From contig NZ_BROD01000001.1 of the NCBI RefSeq assembly GCF_024345225.1, forward strand, positions 3,484,516 through 3,548,515: a DNA stretch of 64,000 nt, given 5' to 3'. Under the pieces are notes generated by a model. That model saw only the letters and a program-made list of their open reading frames with translations, had not been told where the DNA came from and made no database searches. A program made the position numbers and the translations under genes. Source of the stretch: Clostridium sp. TW13. Its GTDB lineage: Bacteria; Bacillota; Clostridia; Clostridiales; Clostridiaceae. Positions 1 through 9,505 of this stretch are shown here, piece after piece (positions within the stretch are counted from its first letter, which is position 1; every line of letters starts with the position of its first letter).

Positions 1-2
1 AC

Positions 3-779
3 GATACTTATAATACTCAAAGTGGATTAATGGTTGTATTATATTTAAAAAATGTAACAACAACTACCTTCAAGGTTAATTCTAAAGAAATAAATATTAA
101 ATATGACACTATAAAAATTCCACTTAACATTTATTCCAATACCCAACCACTGATTTTCTTTTCTATTAGAGGAGATATAAATTCAAACGATTCTAAAAAT
201 GTTGATAGCATAGCTAGTTTAACAATAAAGGATAAAGAAACCTTTAAGAAGTTATTTGATTATTATAATTATTCATATTTGGACCATAGTGGTGCATCAT
301 ATTATTTACATTCTGGTGAGGAATGCTTTGCTAACGTAATAAGAAAAGTTGCATCTTCTAGTGGTGCTACAATGATTACTGATAGCTTAAAAAATAATGT
401 TGTAGTATTTAATGATACTGCTAAAACTAGTGCATTAAAATATTTTGAAGTCTTATCAAAAGATTCGGGTATTGATCGATTAAATGAAAATCTAGTTGGA
501 AACAACATGTCCTTGCATTGGATAACTTTGACCGATAAGCGACATGGCAAATATAACTTATATGCTGTTTGCTATGCTGAGCAAATAAAATACTGCTTTA
601 TTGAGCAGGATGGAAAGTATTTCTCTATAAATTGGAATACCCTAGAAAATTTGACCGGTAAAAACTACAATCAATGGCTTAAGGATAATAACTTCCCAGA
701 AGATACAATCATTACTCAAAGAGATGCTAATAATCATGATTATATCTTAACAGAATATTACCGCGATAATTCTAAATAA
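3..779 (+). CDS. Hypothetical protein, 5' end outside the window
   Basis: The reading frame is open from the first complete codon (position 3) to the TAA at 777-779. The first ATG at position 30 has no ribosome binding site in front of it, so the gene most likely starts before the window. The visible part, about 258 residues, is soluble, rich in Asn, Asp, Lys and Tyr, with no membrane segment or motif I recognise. The C-terminal half has an aromatic, beta-strand-like pattern. It converges on the TPR gene, and a strong hairpin separates the two. Function is unknown. Confidence 0.6.
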   Translation, partial: DTYNTQSGLMVVLYLKNVTTTTFKVNSKEINIKYDTIKIPLNIYSNTQPLIFFSIRGDINSNDSKNVDSIASLTIKDKETFKKLFDYYNYSYLDHSGASYYLHSGEECFANVIRKVASSSGATMITDSLKNNVVVFNDTAKTSALKYFEVLSKDSGIDRLNENLVGNNMSLHWITLTDKRHGKYNLYAVCYAEQIKYCFIEQDGKYFSINWNTLENLTGKNYNQWLKDNNFPEDTIITQRDANNHDYILTEYYRDNSK

Positions 780-797
780 CTTTTTAACTATTATTAA

Positions 798-839
798 AGA
801 GGTAACATAAAATGCTTTAAATCATTTTATGTTACCTCT
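798..839. terminator. Bidirectional terminator hairpin
   Basis: A perfect 17-bp inverted repeat (798-814 with 823-839) with an 8-nt loop lies between the convergent genes ending at 779 and 874. T-rich sequence flanks both sides, so it can end transcription from either direction. Confidence 0.75.
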
Positions 840-873
840 AATTTGATAATAACTGAAAATGCTATTTTAAAAT

Positions 874-1800
874 TTAAGAGATTCCTTTGTAACTTATCTT
901 CAACTTAGTATAGACTTCAATGAAATTATTTGTATTTCTTACTTCATCAAAGATAGGCTCGTCAAAATAATCAATGTAGTAAACTTTCTTAAGTGAAGCA
1001 ATAGTTAAATTCTCATAAAAACTAATCAAATCTTTTTCAATGAGATTTATCATAGATAAGATAATATAAGCATCACCATAATTAGTACTTATATTTATAG
1101 ACTTTTGTATATATTCTTTAGCTTCATCAAGTTTATTTAATTTTATTAATGCATAAGCATGATTCTTATAAGCAGAAAATCTTTCGTTGTCTAAATTAAT
1201 AGCCTTGTTGGAACTCTCCAATGATTTTTCATAATCACCTAATTTAATATATATTGATGATAAAAGGTCATATGTCACACAATCATCTAAGTGTAAATCA
1301 ATTGCTTTAAGTAGCTCACTTAGTGCCCTATCTAATTCCTTCTTTTTTAAATAAACCATTGCTCTAGTACTATAAGCAGATGGGTTTATAGGATTCAATT
1401 CTAAAATTGTAGAAGTATCCGAAAGAGCTTTATCGAATTCATCCATATCTATATATATATGTGCCCTGACCTTATATGCCTCGACATTATCTGCATCTAA
1501 CTCTATAGCTTTAGAAAGTTCATTAATGCCATCCTTATATCTATTTAATTTATAAAGAACATAACCTTTTAGTAAATATCCTGTAGCATCATCAGGTTTA
1601 AGTTCCACTGATTTTGAAAAAACGTGTAAAGCTGATTTATAATTTCCCTCTTTGATATAATTATTACCTTCTTGGATGAACCAATTATATCTATTTTTTT
1701 TACTATTAGAATTTGATCTTATAAGATAAACCAATATGACAACAATGCATATAAACATACAAATTAATATTATTGGTTCCAATAAAATTAAAGTTAACAT
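874..1800 (-). CDS. Membrane-anchored tetratricopeptide-repeat protein
   Basis: A 308-residue protein with one hydrophobic N-terminal helix (about residues 5-27) followed by a short basic stretch and about six tandem 34-residue TPR units (about residues 38-260). The TPR signature is clear: repeats of the type A-x-x-x-Y-x-x-A-I-x-L-D/N, for example AIELDADNVEAY. TPR arrays are protein-protein scaffolds, and here the array would be tethered to the membrane, facing the cytoplasm. The ATG at 1800 is preceded by a very strong GGAGGGGG site. It follows the 144-residue anchored protein by 25 nt on the same strand, so the two are probably cotranscribed. The partner is unknown. Confidence 0.85.
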   Translation of the reverse strand: MLTLILLEPIILICMFICIVVILVYLIRSNSNSKKNRYNWFIQEGNNYIKEGNYKSALHVFSKSVELKPDDATGYLLKGYVLYKLNRYKDGINELSKAIELDADNVEAYKVRAHIYIDMDEFDKALSDTSTILELNPINPSAYSTRAMVYLKKKELDRALSELLKAIDLHLDDCVTYDLLSSIYIKLGDYEKSLESSNKAINLDNERFSAYKNHAYALIKLNKLDEAKEYIQKSINISTNYGDAYIILSMINLIEKDLISFYENLTIASLKKVYYIDYFDEPIFDEVRNTNNFIEVYTKLKISYKGIS

Positions 1801-1825
1801 CTTTACCCCCTCCTCTTTGTTTATA

Positions 1826-2260
1826 TTATATTTCCCTTGAAATATAAGTAAAATAAGTGTTTTCTTTTAGAATTTCTTTAAATATAGTATTAGACTTTTC
1901 GCTAATAAACCAAGTTTTGTCATTCTTCATTAATACACCCTTTGTATTATCATTGCCTACCCATAGCATGTACTCACTACTTGTTTTATCTTTATAATCA
2001 ATCTTTACAAAATAATCATTAGCTCTAATATCAATCTTACCATCAGTCTTTTCGCAATTGTTAATTGCATCTACAAATTTTTTTATAGTCCCCTTATCAG
2101 AAAGAATCAATACCTTTGAATCTGAACGTCTAGTTATTTCTATTGTGTTAATTTGTGTACTTCTTTTTATTGCATCCCCAAAGCCTGCAAATAGAAGGCT
2201 ACAAACTGCAAATATAATCATTACTAATAGAATTACGCTATACAATAATTTCTTTTTCAT
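1826..2260 (-). CDS. Small membrane-anchored protein of unknown function
   Basis: This 144-residue protein starts with three lysines and a hydrophobic segment (residues 5-26), which reads as an uncleaved signal anchor or signal peptide. The remaining part, about 115 residues, looks like a compact exported alpha/beta domain with polar strands. It is probably in one transcription unit with the downstream TPR gene (25-nt gap). I do not recognise a family with certainty. It loosely resembles the small exported proteins of Firmicutes that follow lipoprotein-like anchors, but it has no lipobox at a convincing position. Confidence 0.7.
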   Translation of the reverse strand: MKKKLLYSVILLVMIIFAVCSLLFAGFGDAIKRSTQINTIEITRRSDSKVLILSDKGTIKKFVDAINNCEKTDGKIDIRANDYFVKIDYKDKTSSEYMLWVGNDNTKGVLMKNDKTWFISEKSNTIFKEILKENTYFTYISREI

Positions 2261-2333
2261 TGAAATCCCCCTTATTTACATAATATTTTCTTATAAATAT
2301 ATACGTTGTAAACCGAGCAAAATCCACAAAAAA

Positions 2334-2375
2334 AAGAAAATATCCTTGTAATATACTTACCAAGAATATTTTCTT
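2334..2375 (-). terminator. Rho-independent terminator of the ABC exporter operon
   Basis: A 15-bp stem with one mismatch (2334-2348 with 2361-2375) is followed on the minus strand by a run of about eight T. It sits about 100 nt after the stop codon of the second ABC gene. Confidence 0.75.
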
Positions 2376-2401
2376 AACTTCTACTTATTAAAACATATGA
2401 A

Positions 2402-2452
2402 GGTACATAGGTTTATATACTAGTCTATTTAGCCTGTTATATATTTTCAGAT
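2402..2452. repeat. Degraded copy of the ~50-bp palindromic repeat
   Basis: Contains the family core (ATAGACTAGTATATAAAC on the minus strand) and one TCTGAAAATA end, also on the minus strand, but an insertion and substitutions have broken the palindrome. Better copies are at 6148, 25642 and 44621. Confidence 0.4.
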
Positions 2453-2475
2453 AATTAAAGTTTTTACCCTAAATT

Positions 2476-4326
2476 CTAAGAAACATAATACTGCGCCTGC
2501 GATGTCCATAGTTTATAATATAATCCTGCCTCGTCCTTGATTAAGGTATCATGATTACCAACTTGTACAATCTTTCCTGCATCAAATACAACTATATTAT
2601 CACAGAAACGGCAACTAGACATTCTATGTGAGATAAAGATTGAGGTTTTATCTAATACAAGTTCATTGAACTTTGAGTATATTTCATATTCAGAGATTGG
2701 GTCCAAGGCACTTGTTGGTTCATCAAGAATTACTAATGGTGCATCCTTGTATAATGCTCTGGCTATAGCTATTTTTTGTGCTTCACCACCTGAGATTTCT
2801 ACTCCTTCTTTTTCATTTTGATAAAGATTTGTACCAAGTCCATCCTTCATTTTTCTTATACGTTCTGCCACTCCTGCCTGCTCTAAGGTTTCCCAAGCTC
2901 TTTCTTTGTCTACCTCTACTGAAGCTGCCACATTTTCAGCTATTGGGAAAGAAAACAGGTTGAAATCTTGGAACACCACAGAAAACACTCTTAAATATTC
3001 AGCATAATCATATTTTTTAATATTGATACCATTAAGAAGAATCTCTCCTTCTGTAGGATCATAAATTCTACAAAGCAGCTTGATAAAAGTGGTCTTCCCT
3101 GCACCATTTTTACCTACTATAGACATCTTATTGCCAATACTTAACTTTAAAGAAACATTGTCCAAAATCAAATCTTCACTGTTTGGATAGTGGAAGGACA
3201 CATTCTTAAATTCTATTTCATACTCATTATCATCTCGTTTTTCCACTGGCAAGGTTCCTTGATATTTTACATTCTCAAGGTCTAAGAAATAGCAGTAATT
3301 GTTTAGATATTGCCTCTGCAAATTTAAATATGCATATCTTTGAACTACACCTGACAATGAAGCAGTAAATTTTGTAATAGTACTTACATACTTAAGTACA
3401 CTACTAACACTGATTAATCCTAGTATCCCTTTAACCCCAACATATCCATAGGTTAAAAACATAACAGCCTGATTATTAATCTCCATTAGTCCACTCCATC
3501 TACTAAATACTCTTTCAATCTCTCTCATATCTTCAATCACTGCTTCTCTAGCATTCCACATCTCTTCCATTATCATATTACACATATTATATATTCTTAT
3601 ATCTTTCCCTAGCTTATAATTGTTAGGCAAGCCAACAAAGTAACCAAACTTACGATTAGAATCCACATTTTTTTCAAAGAACTTATACTGTACAACATTT
3701 TGTTTATTTAATATGCCAAAGTTTAAAAGTATAGAAATTATCATTACACCAAATAACAAAACAGCTAATAATGGAGAATTAAAAAGATGCATAATTGAAC
3801 TTTGACTTTTCATAGGTACAACTATAAACAAGGAACTTAATAATACTATAGAGCAAATCAATGAAATAATATCACTAATAATATCTCCTAACGTATTAAG
3901 AAAGGAATATATACCTCCATTGCTATTCACACCTTCTTCAGCCTTATGCAGCAAATCTAAAGTTTCCTTTTTTTCTAGCACTTCATAATCTAACATTAAT
4001 GCCTTTTCTGCTAATTTAGATTTTATATATAACTCTATATATAACTTTTTTACTTTTACACTTCTTTCTAATAACGCATTCAATATTCCAAAAACAAGAT
4101 TTATTCCTACCATCCAGTAAACATAATTTAAAATAATTTCTTTGTTTCTGTTTGATAATATGTTATCTAGGATTAAAGAACTAAATATAATATTTATATA
4201 AGGTATTGTGGCTTTTATTATATTTTGTACAAATATTAAAACAATAAAAGATTTTGAGATACCTGAAACCATGCTCAATATAGATTTACAATCCTTAGCA
4301 AAGGCTTTAAAGTGCGAATTCTTCAT
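2476..4326 (-). CDS. ABC transporter, fused permease and ATPase (second half-transporter)
   Basis: A half-transporter of about 616 residues with about six transmembrane helices (residues 15-330) and a C-terminal nucleotide-binding domain. The Walker A motif GKNGAGKTTFIKL, signature ISGGEAQ, Walker B VILDEPTSALDP and H-loop SHR are all present. The open frame extends 23 codons further upstream, but the ATG at 4326 follows a GGGGGGAGAAG site, so I take that start. It then overlaps the end of the preceding ABC gene by 20 nt, implying translational coupling and a heterodimer. The family exports peptides, lipids or drugs. The nearby LytTR two-component system suggests a peptide or envelope-stress role, which is an inference. 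Confidence 0.9.
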   Translation of the reverse strand: MKNSHFKAFAKDCKSILSMVSGISKSFIVLIFVQNIIKATIPYINIIFSSLILDNILSNRNKEIILNYVYWMVGINLVFGILNALLERSVKVKKLYIELYIKSKLAEKALMLDYEVLEKKETLDLLHKAEEGVNSNGGIYSFLNTLGDIISDIISLICSIVLLSSLFIVVPMKSQSSIMHLFNSPLLAVLLFGVMIISILLNFGILNKQNVVQYKFFEKNVDSNRKFGYFVGLPNNYKLGKDIRIYNMCNMIMEEMWNAREAVIEDMREIERVFSRWSGLMEINNQAVMFLTYGYVGVKGILGLISVSSVLKYVSTITKFTASLSGVVQRYAYLNLQRQYLNNYCYFLDLENVKYQGTLPVEKRDDNEYEIEFKNVSFHYPNSEDLILDNVSLKLSIGNKMSIVGKNGAGKTTFIKLLCRIYDPTEGEILLNGINIKKYDYAEYLRVFSVVFQDFNLFSFPIAENVAASVEVDKERAWETLEQAGVAERIRKMKDGLGTNLYQNEKEGVEISGGEAQKIAIARALYKDAPLVILDEPTSALDPISEYEIYSKFNELVLDKTSIFISHRMSSCRFCDNIVVFDAGKIVQVGNHDTLIKDEAGLYYKLWTSQAQYYVS

Positions 4327-6133
4327 TTTCTTCTCCCCCCACCTCTTCTTTATAATAATGGCTCTGTATTTCAAACATTTGAGCATATTTACCATTCATG
4401 TTCATAAGCTCTTCGTGAGTTCCATCCTCTGCCACTTTTCCATTTTCAAAGAATAGAATACGGGTACAGAATTTAGTACTTGCTAATCTATGTGAAATAA
4501 ATAGTGAAGTTTTATCCTCTGTTAATTCATTGTATTTCTCATATAGTTCACTTTCAGCTATTGGATCTAAAGCAGAGGTTGGCTCATCAAGAATAATGAT
4601 TGGAGCATTTTTATATAGAGCCCTAGCTAACATCATCCTTTGCATTTGTCCACCTGATAGTAAAATACCATCTTTATTAAGACTTTGAGTTATATACGTT
4701 TTTTCTTTATCCTTTAACGAATCTACTTTATCTTTTAACCCAGCTAACTCTAAACATTTATTTATCCTGCTATAGTCAATCATGCTTTCTTCGCAAGCTG
4801 CTACATTTTTTGCTATAGTAAAAGCTAAAACCTCAACATCTTGGAATACAACACCTATTAATTTATAATATTCTTCTATATCATAGTCTTTTATGGATTT
4901 ACCATTAACTAAAATCTTTCCTTCAGTTGGGTAGTAAAGCCCAGAAAGTAATTTAACTAGAGTAGTTTTACCTGCACCGTTATTACCAACAAGAGCTATT
5001 TTACTTCCTCCATTTATTTTAAGATTTAAATTAGAAATAGTATCTCTCTCTGCCCCTGGATATCTAAAAGAAACATCTTTAAATTCAATTGTTAATGGAA
5101 AATCTGAAGGTTTTGGAACCTCACAACCATTTGCATGATTAAATACTTCACTAATTTCTTCATAAGCACGATAATCATTTACCCCCATATTGGCTCTTTT
5201 TAAGTTGGAATAAGCTGTTACTGACTCATTAAGCCAAGAAGAAAAACCTGCAATTACACCAACAAACAATGTAAAGGTAAATACACTTATCTCTTTATCT
5301 AACACCATGGAAATCAACATAGAATAAGCTACAATATCTCTAATAAATAGAAGAATATTATCTGATAGACTAGGTAAAAAATAGCGATATTCTACCCTTT
5401 TATTCCATGTTACTCTTTTCTTAATAAGCTGTTGAAATACATTATAAAACCAAGTTTCCATCTTATATATTCTCGCATCTTTTCCATTTATTAAAGATGT
5501 AGAATTTTTATATAAATAATCAATCTTCCTATCATATTTTACATAATCCTCTTTGTGTTTCTCATCATAATTTCTAGCATAGGAAGCAAGTATAAAATTT
5601 AACACAGCCATCAATATCAGTATTATTATGATTATATAATTAAGTGAAGATATCATAGCTCCATAGGTAATTAATCCTACTATATTAACAAAAAACTTAG
5701 GTGTACTCTTCATCATAAATTCAATCCCAACCCAGTTTGTGCTAAAAGAATTTATTGCTTTTTGAATTAATATTTGCTTATCCTGTGGCTCAACGTTAGG
5801 ATAATCCGTTTTCATTAGCTTCTTTGAATTTTCAAAAAAGAATTCTTGTATTCTAGCTAAAGTGTTTTCCATATCAATAACAGTAAATAAATATTGTTTT
5901 AAGTATAATAAAATAGCATTTAGTACTGTAACCCCCCCCATAACAAGCAAAAATTCCTGAATACTAGCCTTATCAGTAATAAGCCCAACAGCTATAGCTG
6001 GTATAACTGTAGCCATAATTGGAATCAATATTTCACTTAACATTTCAAGCGGAATCTGAAACCTAAGTTTCTTATTAAAATTAAAGACTCTTCTATAAAC
6101 ATAGACCATATTTTTAAATAATGAATACTTCAT
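4307..6133 (-). CDS. ABC transporter, fused permease and ATPase (first half-transporter)
   Basis: A 608-residue half-transporter: transmembrane domain at about residues 20-310, nucleotide-binding domain at about 350-590. Walker A (GNNGAGKTTLVKL), signature LSGGQMQR, Walker B IIILDEPTSALDP and the H-loop histidine are all canonical, as they are in the partner encoded by the overlapping downstream gene. Both ATP sites therefore look functional, unlike the degenerate exporter at 20.5-24.2 kb. A terminator separates it from the upstream histidine kinase gene, so the exporter pair has its own promoter between 6134 and 6250. The substrate is unknown. Confidence 0.9.
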   Translation of the reverse strand: MKYSLFKNMVYVYRRVFNFNKKLRFQIPLEMLSEILIPIMATVIPAIAVGLITDKASIQEFLLVMGGVTVLNAILLYLKQYLFTVIDMENTLARIQEFFFENSKKLMKTDYPNVEPQDKQILIQKAINSFSTNWVGIEFMMKSTPKFFVNIVGLITYGAMISSLNYIIIIILILMAVLNFILASYARNYDEKHKEDYVKYDRKIDYLYKNSTSLINGKDARIYKMETWFYNVFQQLIKKRVTWNKRVEYRYFLPSLSDNILLFIRDIVAYSMLISMVLDKEISVFTFTLFVGVIAGFSSWLNESVTAYSNLKRANMGVNDYRAYEEISEVFNHANGCEVPKPSDFPLTIEFKDVSFRYPGAERDTISNLNLKINGGSKIALVGNNGAGKTTLVKLLSGLYYPTEGKILVNGKSIKDYDIEEYYKLIGVVFQDVEVLAFTIAKNVAACEESMIDYSRINKCLELAGLKDKVDSLKDKEKTYITQSLNKDGILLSGGQMQRMMLARALYKNAPIIILDEPTSALDPIAESELYEKYNELTEDKTSLFISHRLASTKFCTRILFFENGKVAEDGTHEELMNMNGKYAQMFEIQSHYYKEEVGGEENEEFAL

Positions 6134-6147
6134 ATAAACCTCCCCTT

Positions 6148-6198
6148 AGGCATCTGAAAATAAACTCACATACATTCATTTATTTTTTCACAATGCCT
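6148..6198. repeat. ~50-bp palindromic repeat, good copy
   Basis: Runs from AGGCATCTGAAAATAAAC to an inverted TTTATTTT...ATGCCT end. It lies in the leader of the ABC exporter operon, just upstream of the gene starting at 6133. Same family as 25642-25690 and 44621-44671. Confidence 0.6.
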
Positions 6199-6250
6199 TA
6201 TTGCTTCATTATCTGTATTGTATAAAAAAATGTCCCCTATAATAAAAAAA

Positions 6251-6277
6251 GTACACGAGTTGTTTAAAATCGTGCAC
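6251..6277 (-). terminator. Rho-independent terminator after the histidine kinase
   Basis: On the minus strand, GTGCACGA pairs with TCGTGTAC (one G-T pair) across an 11-nt loop and is followed by seven T. It separates the two-component operon from the ABC exporter operon. Confidence 0.75.
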
Positions 6278-6329
6278 CAGTGGTTAATGTGCTCAAAGTA
6301 ATATCTTAATTTTTACTTGTGAGAATATC

Positions 6330-7349
6330 TTAAAGTGGCAGCATTATTTCAGTCACGAATACTCCAGGTTCATTTTTACGGTTTATGAAACCCTCATATT
6401 TGTTTACTATATTATCAATCCTTTTTAAACCATGCCCATGATTTCCTCTCTTATTGGTTATATACTCATGATCAAACTTTCTTACAAGCTCCTTTGTGGA
6501 ATTAGTCACTGAAATATATAGCTGCTTTTTAAAAATTCCAATATAAAGTCTTATAAACTTTTCTTCTGATTCAGCCATGGTCTCACAGGATTCTACTGCA
6601 TTATCACAAAGGTTTCCAAGAAGAACGCATAAATCAATATCTGTAATTTTGAGCTTTTCTGGTACACTAACCTTACAGTTAATATGAATCTGCTTTTCTT
6701 GAGCAAGAGACAATTTGCTATTTAAAATAGCATCCAAATTAACATTTCCTGATTTAACGATAAAATCAATACCATCCAAATCATTTTCAAGCTCATTTAA
6801 ATATTCATCAGCTAAGTCATAATGCTTCATGGCAAGATGTGCCTTTAAGGTCTGCATATGATTATGATAGTCGTGCCTCCACCCCCTCATGGTCATATAG
6901 ATGCTTTGAACCTCTTCAACATGCTTTTGCACAGTTTTAAATTGATACTCAGCCACACTGTCTTCATAGCTTTTCTTCATAAACAGTTGATTATTATGAG
7001 ATAACAAAAGAACTACAGTGGATAATATATAGTCAATCCATACAGCTTTTTCATAATAATTTATGGTTACATATAAACTAAAAAATAAATAAAAGCCAAA
7101 CAATATGTATGAAAATATAGAAACTCTGTTTTTCTTAAGATGCAATAAGAAAAACATCAGCATCAAAAGCAGGTTGTAATTACAAGCTAATGTCATATTA
7201 AATGGTATAAATCTGCTTATAATAACTGCTGTTCCTAAAGAAACTACAAAAAGACATACAGATTGTAGCATTCTCTTTTTAAATGATTTCTCTGGTAAAC
7301 TCCAAATGAAATATACACATATAAATGCATAGAATAAAACATCTATCAT
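6330..7349 (-). CDS. AgrC-like sensor histidine kinase (GHKL ATPase)
   Basis: The 339-residue protein has about five or six hydrophobic segments in the first 130 residues, a short coiled linker, and a histidine box RGWRHDYHNHMQTL (phosphoacceptor His near residue 160). It ends in a GHKL ATPase with the N-box LLGNLCDNAVESC and the G-box GNHGHGL. This is the HPK10/AgrC architecture, whose members usually sense peptides. No agrB or agrD-like precursor is next to it. It overlaps the response regulator by 4 nt (ATGA), so kinase and regulator are cotranslated. A ligand cannot be assigned. Confidence 0.88.
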   Translation of the reverse strand: MIDVLFYAFICVYFIWSLPEKSFKKRMLQSVCLFVVSLGTAVIISRFIPFNMTLACNYNLLLMLMFFLLHLKKNRVSIFSYILFGFYLFFSLYVTINYYEKAVWIDYILSTVVLLLSHNNQLFMKKSYEDSVAEYQFKTVQKHVEEVQSIYMTMRGWRHDYHNHMQTLKAHLAMKHYDLADEYLNELENDLDGIDFIVKSGNVNLDAILNSKLSLAQEKQIHINCKVSVPEKLKITDIDLCVLLGNLCDNAVESCETMAESEEKFIRLYIGIFKKQLYISVTNSTKELVRKFDHEYITNKRGNHGHGLKRIDNIVNKYEGFINRKNEPGVFVTEIMLPL

Positions 7350-8062
7350 AATTGTTGCCCTCTATAATATTTTATAAAAGCTTCATTAAAATTCTTATAA
7401 TTACTTCTACTGATTGGAACTTCAACTCCATTTGATAACATGCAGCTTGATTTATTTATCCTGTCCACATGCTTTAAATTCACTATATATGAACGATGAA
7501 CACTTATAAAATCTTCGTGCTCAAGATTCTCAAAAACCTGATTTATGGTTGATTTTATTTCATAGCTCTTATCCAAGGTTACTATATTTACATAATGTTT
7601 TATTGACTCAATATAAAGAATCTGACCTTGCTCAAGTTTTATTGTTTCCCCAGAATAGTTGAAGATATAATATTTCTTGTTGCTTTTTTTAAGCTTATTA
7701 TTCACTTCATCTAGCAATATATATAAGTTATCTAGCCTTACTGGTTTTAAAATATATCTAAAGGCATTTACTTCATAACCATCTAATACATAATCCTTTA
7801 TTCCTGTTAAAAAAATTATCATAAGTTCTTCATCTTGGGTTCGTATTTTCTTTGCAAGCTCTATTCCATTCATATCTCCCATCTGTATATCAAGAATTAA
7901 TATATCAAAAGCATATGACTCCATATTTTCAAAAATCAATTCTTCTGCACTGTTATAAGTTTTAATCTCACAGAAAATATTCCTAACATTTGCCCAAGTT
8001 TTAATCAGTACACTTAAGTATTCTAATTGTGTTTTATCATCATCACATAATCCTATTATCAT
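7346..8062 (-). CDS. LytTR-family response regulator
   Basis: A 238-residue regulator: receiver domain (residues 1-120) with acidic pocket DDDK, phosphoacceptor in DILILDIQMGDMNG and the conserved Lys in LKPVR, then a LytTR DNA-binding domain (about 140-238) with the typical FISVHRSYIVNL segment. It is first in the operon and overlaps the kinase gene by 4 nt. AgrA/VirR-type regulators bind paired direct repeats upstream of targets. The exporter pair downstream is the obvious candidate target, but I could not identify a convincing LytTR site. Confidence 0.92.
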   Translation of the reverse strand: MIIGLCDDDKTQLEYLSVLIKTWANVRNIFCEIKTYNSAEELIFENMESYAFDILILDIQMGDMNGIELAKKIRTQDEELMIIFLTGIKDYVLDGYEVNAFRYILKPVRLDNLYILLDEVNNKLKKSNKKYYIFNYSGETIKLEQGQILYIESIKHYVNIVTLDKSYEIKSTINQVFENLEHEDFISVHRSYIVNLKHVDRINKSSCMLSNGVEVPISRSNYKNFNEAFIKYYRGQQL

Positions 8063-8155
8063 TTTGCACTCCTAACTTTAGTTTATATATAAATATAAAA
8101 ACATATTTATATTTATTGGAAAAATGGGGGGGTGAAACACTTATCACTTTAAATT

Positions 8156-9289
8156 CTACTCATTTTGAGAATATTCTCCGTACTCACAACCTGCATTATT
8201 TATCTCAAGATGGTCGATTAAAATCTTATCCTTGCCCTGCTTTTTATAGAGCTTAATCTCTCCAAAGCCAGTCCCGCCATTCCAAAGTCTGTTGTGTTTC
8301 TTTTCACCACTAGGTGATTCGTAATTTATTAATAACATTTCATTTCTATCACATTGTAATGTAAGTTCCATAATTGAATCTCTATTGCTTGCATTGACTG
8401 ACCACTTATGATATTTTTCACCCTCTATAAATTCAAAGTTTACATCACTTCTTGTCCAGAATTTAGAGAAATTATATTCATACATCTTTCCTTCATAGTA
8501 CATACCAATTAGTAGCTTACGATCTAGTGGTATTCCATATATTTTAGGCCTTCCGCCACCAGCTTCAACTACAGAATTAGTTAAAACCTTATCAGTAATC
8601 AGGCTTTTCATATTACAACTACTGATCCATAGCCAAGGAGAAGTAAAATCACAGCCCCAATTCTTATCCGCATAACCATAAGACTTTTCAGGTATAACAT
8701 CATAGGTTACTCCATCTAGTACAACTTCCCCTTCATACTCTGTTTTAATTCCTTCAGCATGCCAAAACATCTCAAAGGCATTTATTGCACGAAAAAACTT
8801 TGATGCACCATATCCAACATTATAAGCAATCTTTTTATTTATTTTAATATCCCAGCTCATATCACCAGCATCACACATAAATTCTGGATGCTTTAAAGAT
8901 TCCTGCTCTGTAACAGCACAAGTTCCCTTCATATGGCTTTCAGATAAAGTACACTCACCCATTTTTAAATTAAGAGTATCCGGTTCTGAAAAAAATTCAG
9001 TGATTGGGTAAAAGTTATGAATCTGTTTAGGATTATCCCCCCAAGCTCCTACCTTCACCAAGGCATAAGATGGTTTTTTGTGCTTTACTTGGTTTTCTAA
9101 TGATTGTCCAAGTATAGGCTTGTCTCCTCCTAAAACAGGATTACATACAAAATACTCTATAAAAAATGCTTTTGCTTCTCCAGTTTCATGATTGTATGCT
9201 GTGAAGTTATGCCACCACCAATCATATCCTTTCTTAGCTAAAGCTCCTTTTAACATAAATAAATCACGACTAAGATCACTTTTGTTCAT
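8156..9289 (-). CDS. Tocopherol-cyclase-like (lipocalin-like) protein
   Basis: A soluble 377-residue protein rich in Trp, Gly and Tyr, with no signal peptide. The WWWHNF segment near residue 25, NWGCDFTSPWLWI near residue 205 and the overall beta-rich pattern match my memory of tocopherol-cyclase-family proteins annotated in clostridia. The name comes from plant VTE1. Clostridia make no tocopherol, so the substrate is unknown, perhaps a lipid or hydrophobic metabolite. It stands alone, with three TGATATCA palindromes 75-135 nt upstream. Family assignment is moderate and function is not claimed. Confidence 0.6.
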   Translation of the reverse strand: MNKSDLSRDLFMLKGALAKKGYDWWWHNFTAYNHETGEAKAFFIEYFVCNPVLGGDKPILGQSLENQVKHKKPSYALVKVGAWGDNPKQIHNFYPITEFFSEPDTLNLKMGECTLSESHMKGTCAVTEQESLKHPEFMCDAGDMSWDIKINKKIAYNVGYGASKFFRAINAFEMFWHAEGIKTEYEGEVVLDGVTYDVIPEKSYGYADKNWGCDFTSPWLWISSCNMKSLITDKVLTNSVVEAGGGRPKIYGIPLDRKLLIGMYYEGKMYEYNFSKFWTRSDVNFEFIEGEKYHKWSVNASNRDSIMELTLQCDRNEMLLINYESPSGEKKHNRLWNGGTGFGEIKLYKKQGKDKILIDHLEINNAGCEYGEYSQNE

Positions 9290-9364
9290 AAGTTAACACC
9301 TCTTAAGAATTATTCTATTGCTAATTACCAATAAATTCAATGACTTATTTATAAGAACTTTTCC

Positions 9365-9424
9365 TGATATCACGCTAATATGATATCAACATATCATTAT
9401 ATCTTGATATCAAGAAACTCATGA
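9365..9424. promoter_or_regulatory. Three TGATATCA palindromes upstream of the tocopherol-cyclase-like gene
   Basis: The 8-bp palindrome occurs at 9365-9372, 9381-9388 and 9415-9422, the last extended to CTTGATATCAAG. Starts are 16 and 34 bp apart. Such clustering just upstream of a gene start suggests binding of a multimeric repressor or activator. No regulator is identified. Confidence 0.45.
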
Positions 9425-9461
9425 ATGCAAGGTTTAACCGCTGTAACTTACTATTTAACAC

Positions 9462-9505
9462 AAATAAACTCCTAAGTAACTCACATCGTACTTAGGAGTT
9501 TATTT
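9462..9505 (-). terminator. Terminator hairpin after the small membrane protein gene
   Basis: A perfect 17-bp stem (9462-9478 with 9489-9505) with a 10-nt loop overlaps the stop codon of the gene ending at 9505. Confidence 0.7.

Noticed and set aside
6330-8062. Possible complete agr quorum-sensing system
   Set aside because: Kinase and LytTR regulator are present but I found no agrB-like protease or agrD-like precursor within several kb on either strand.
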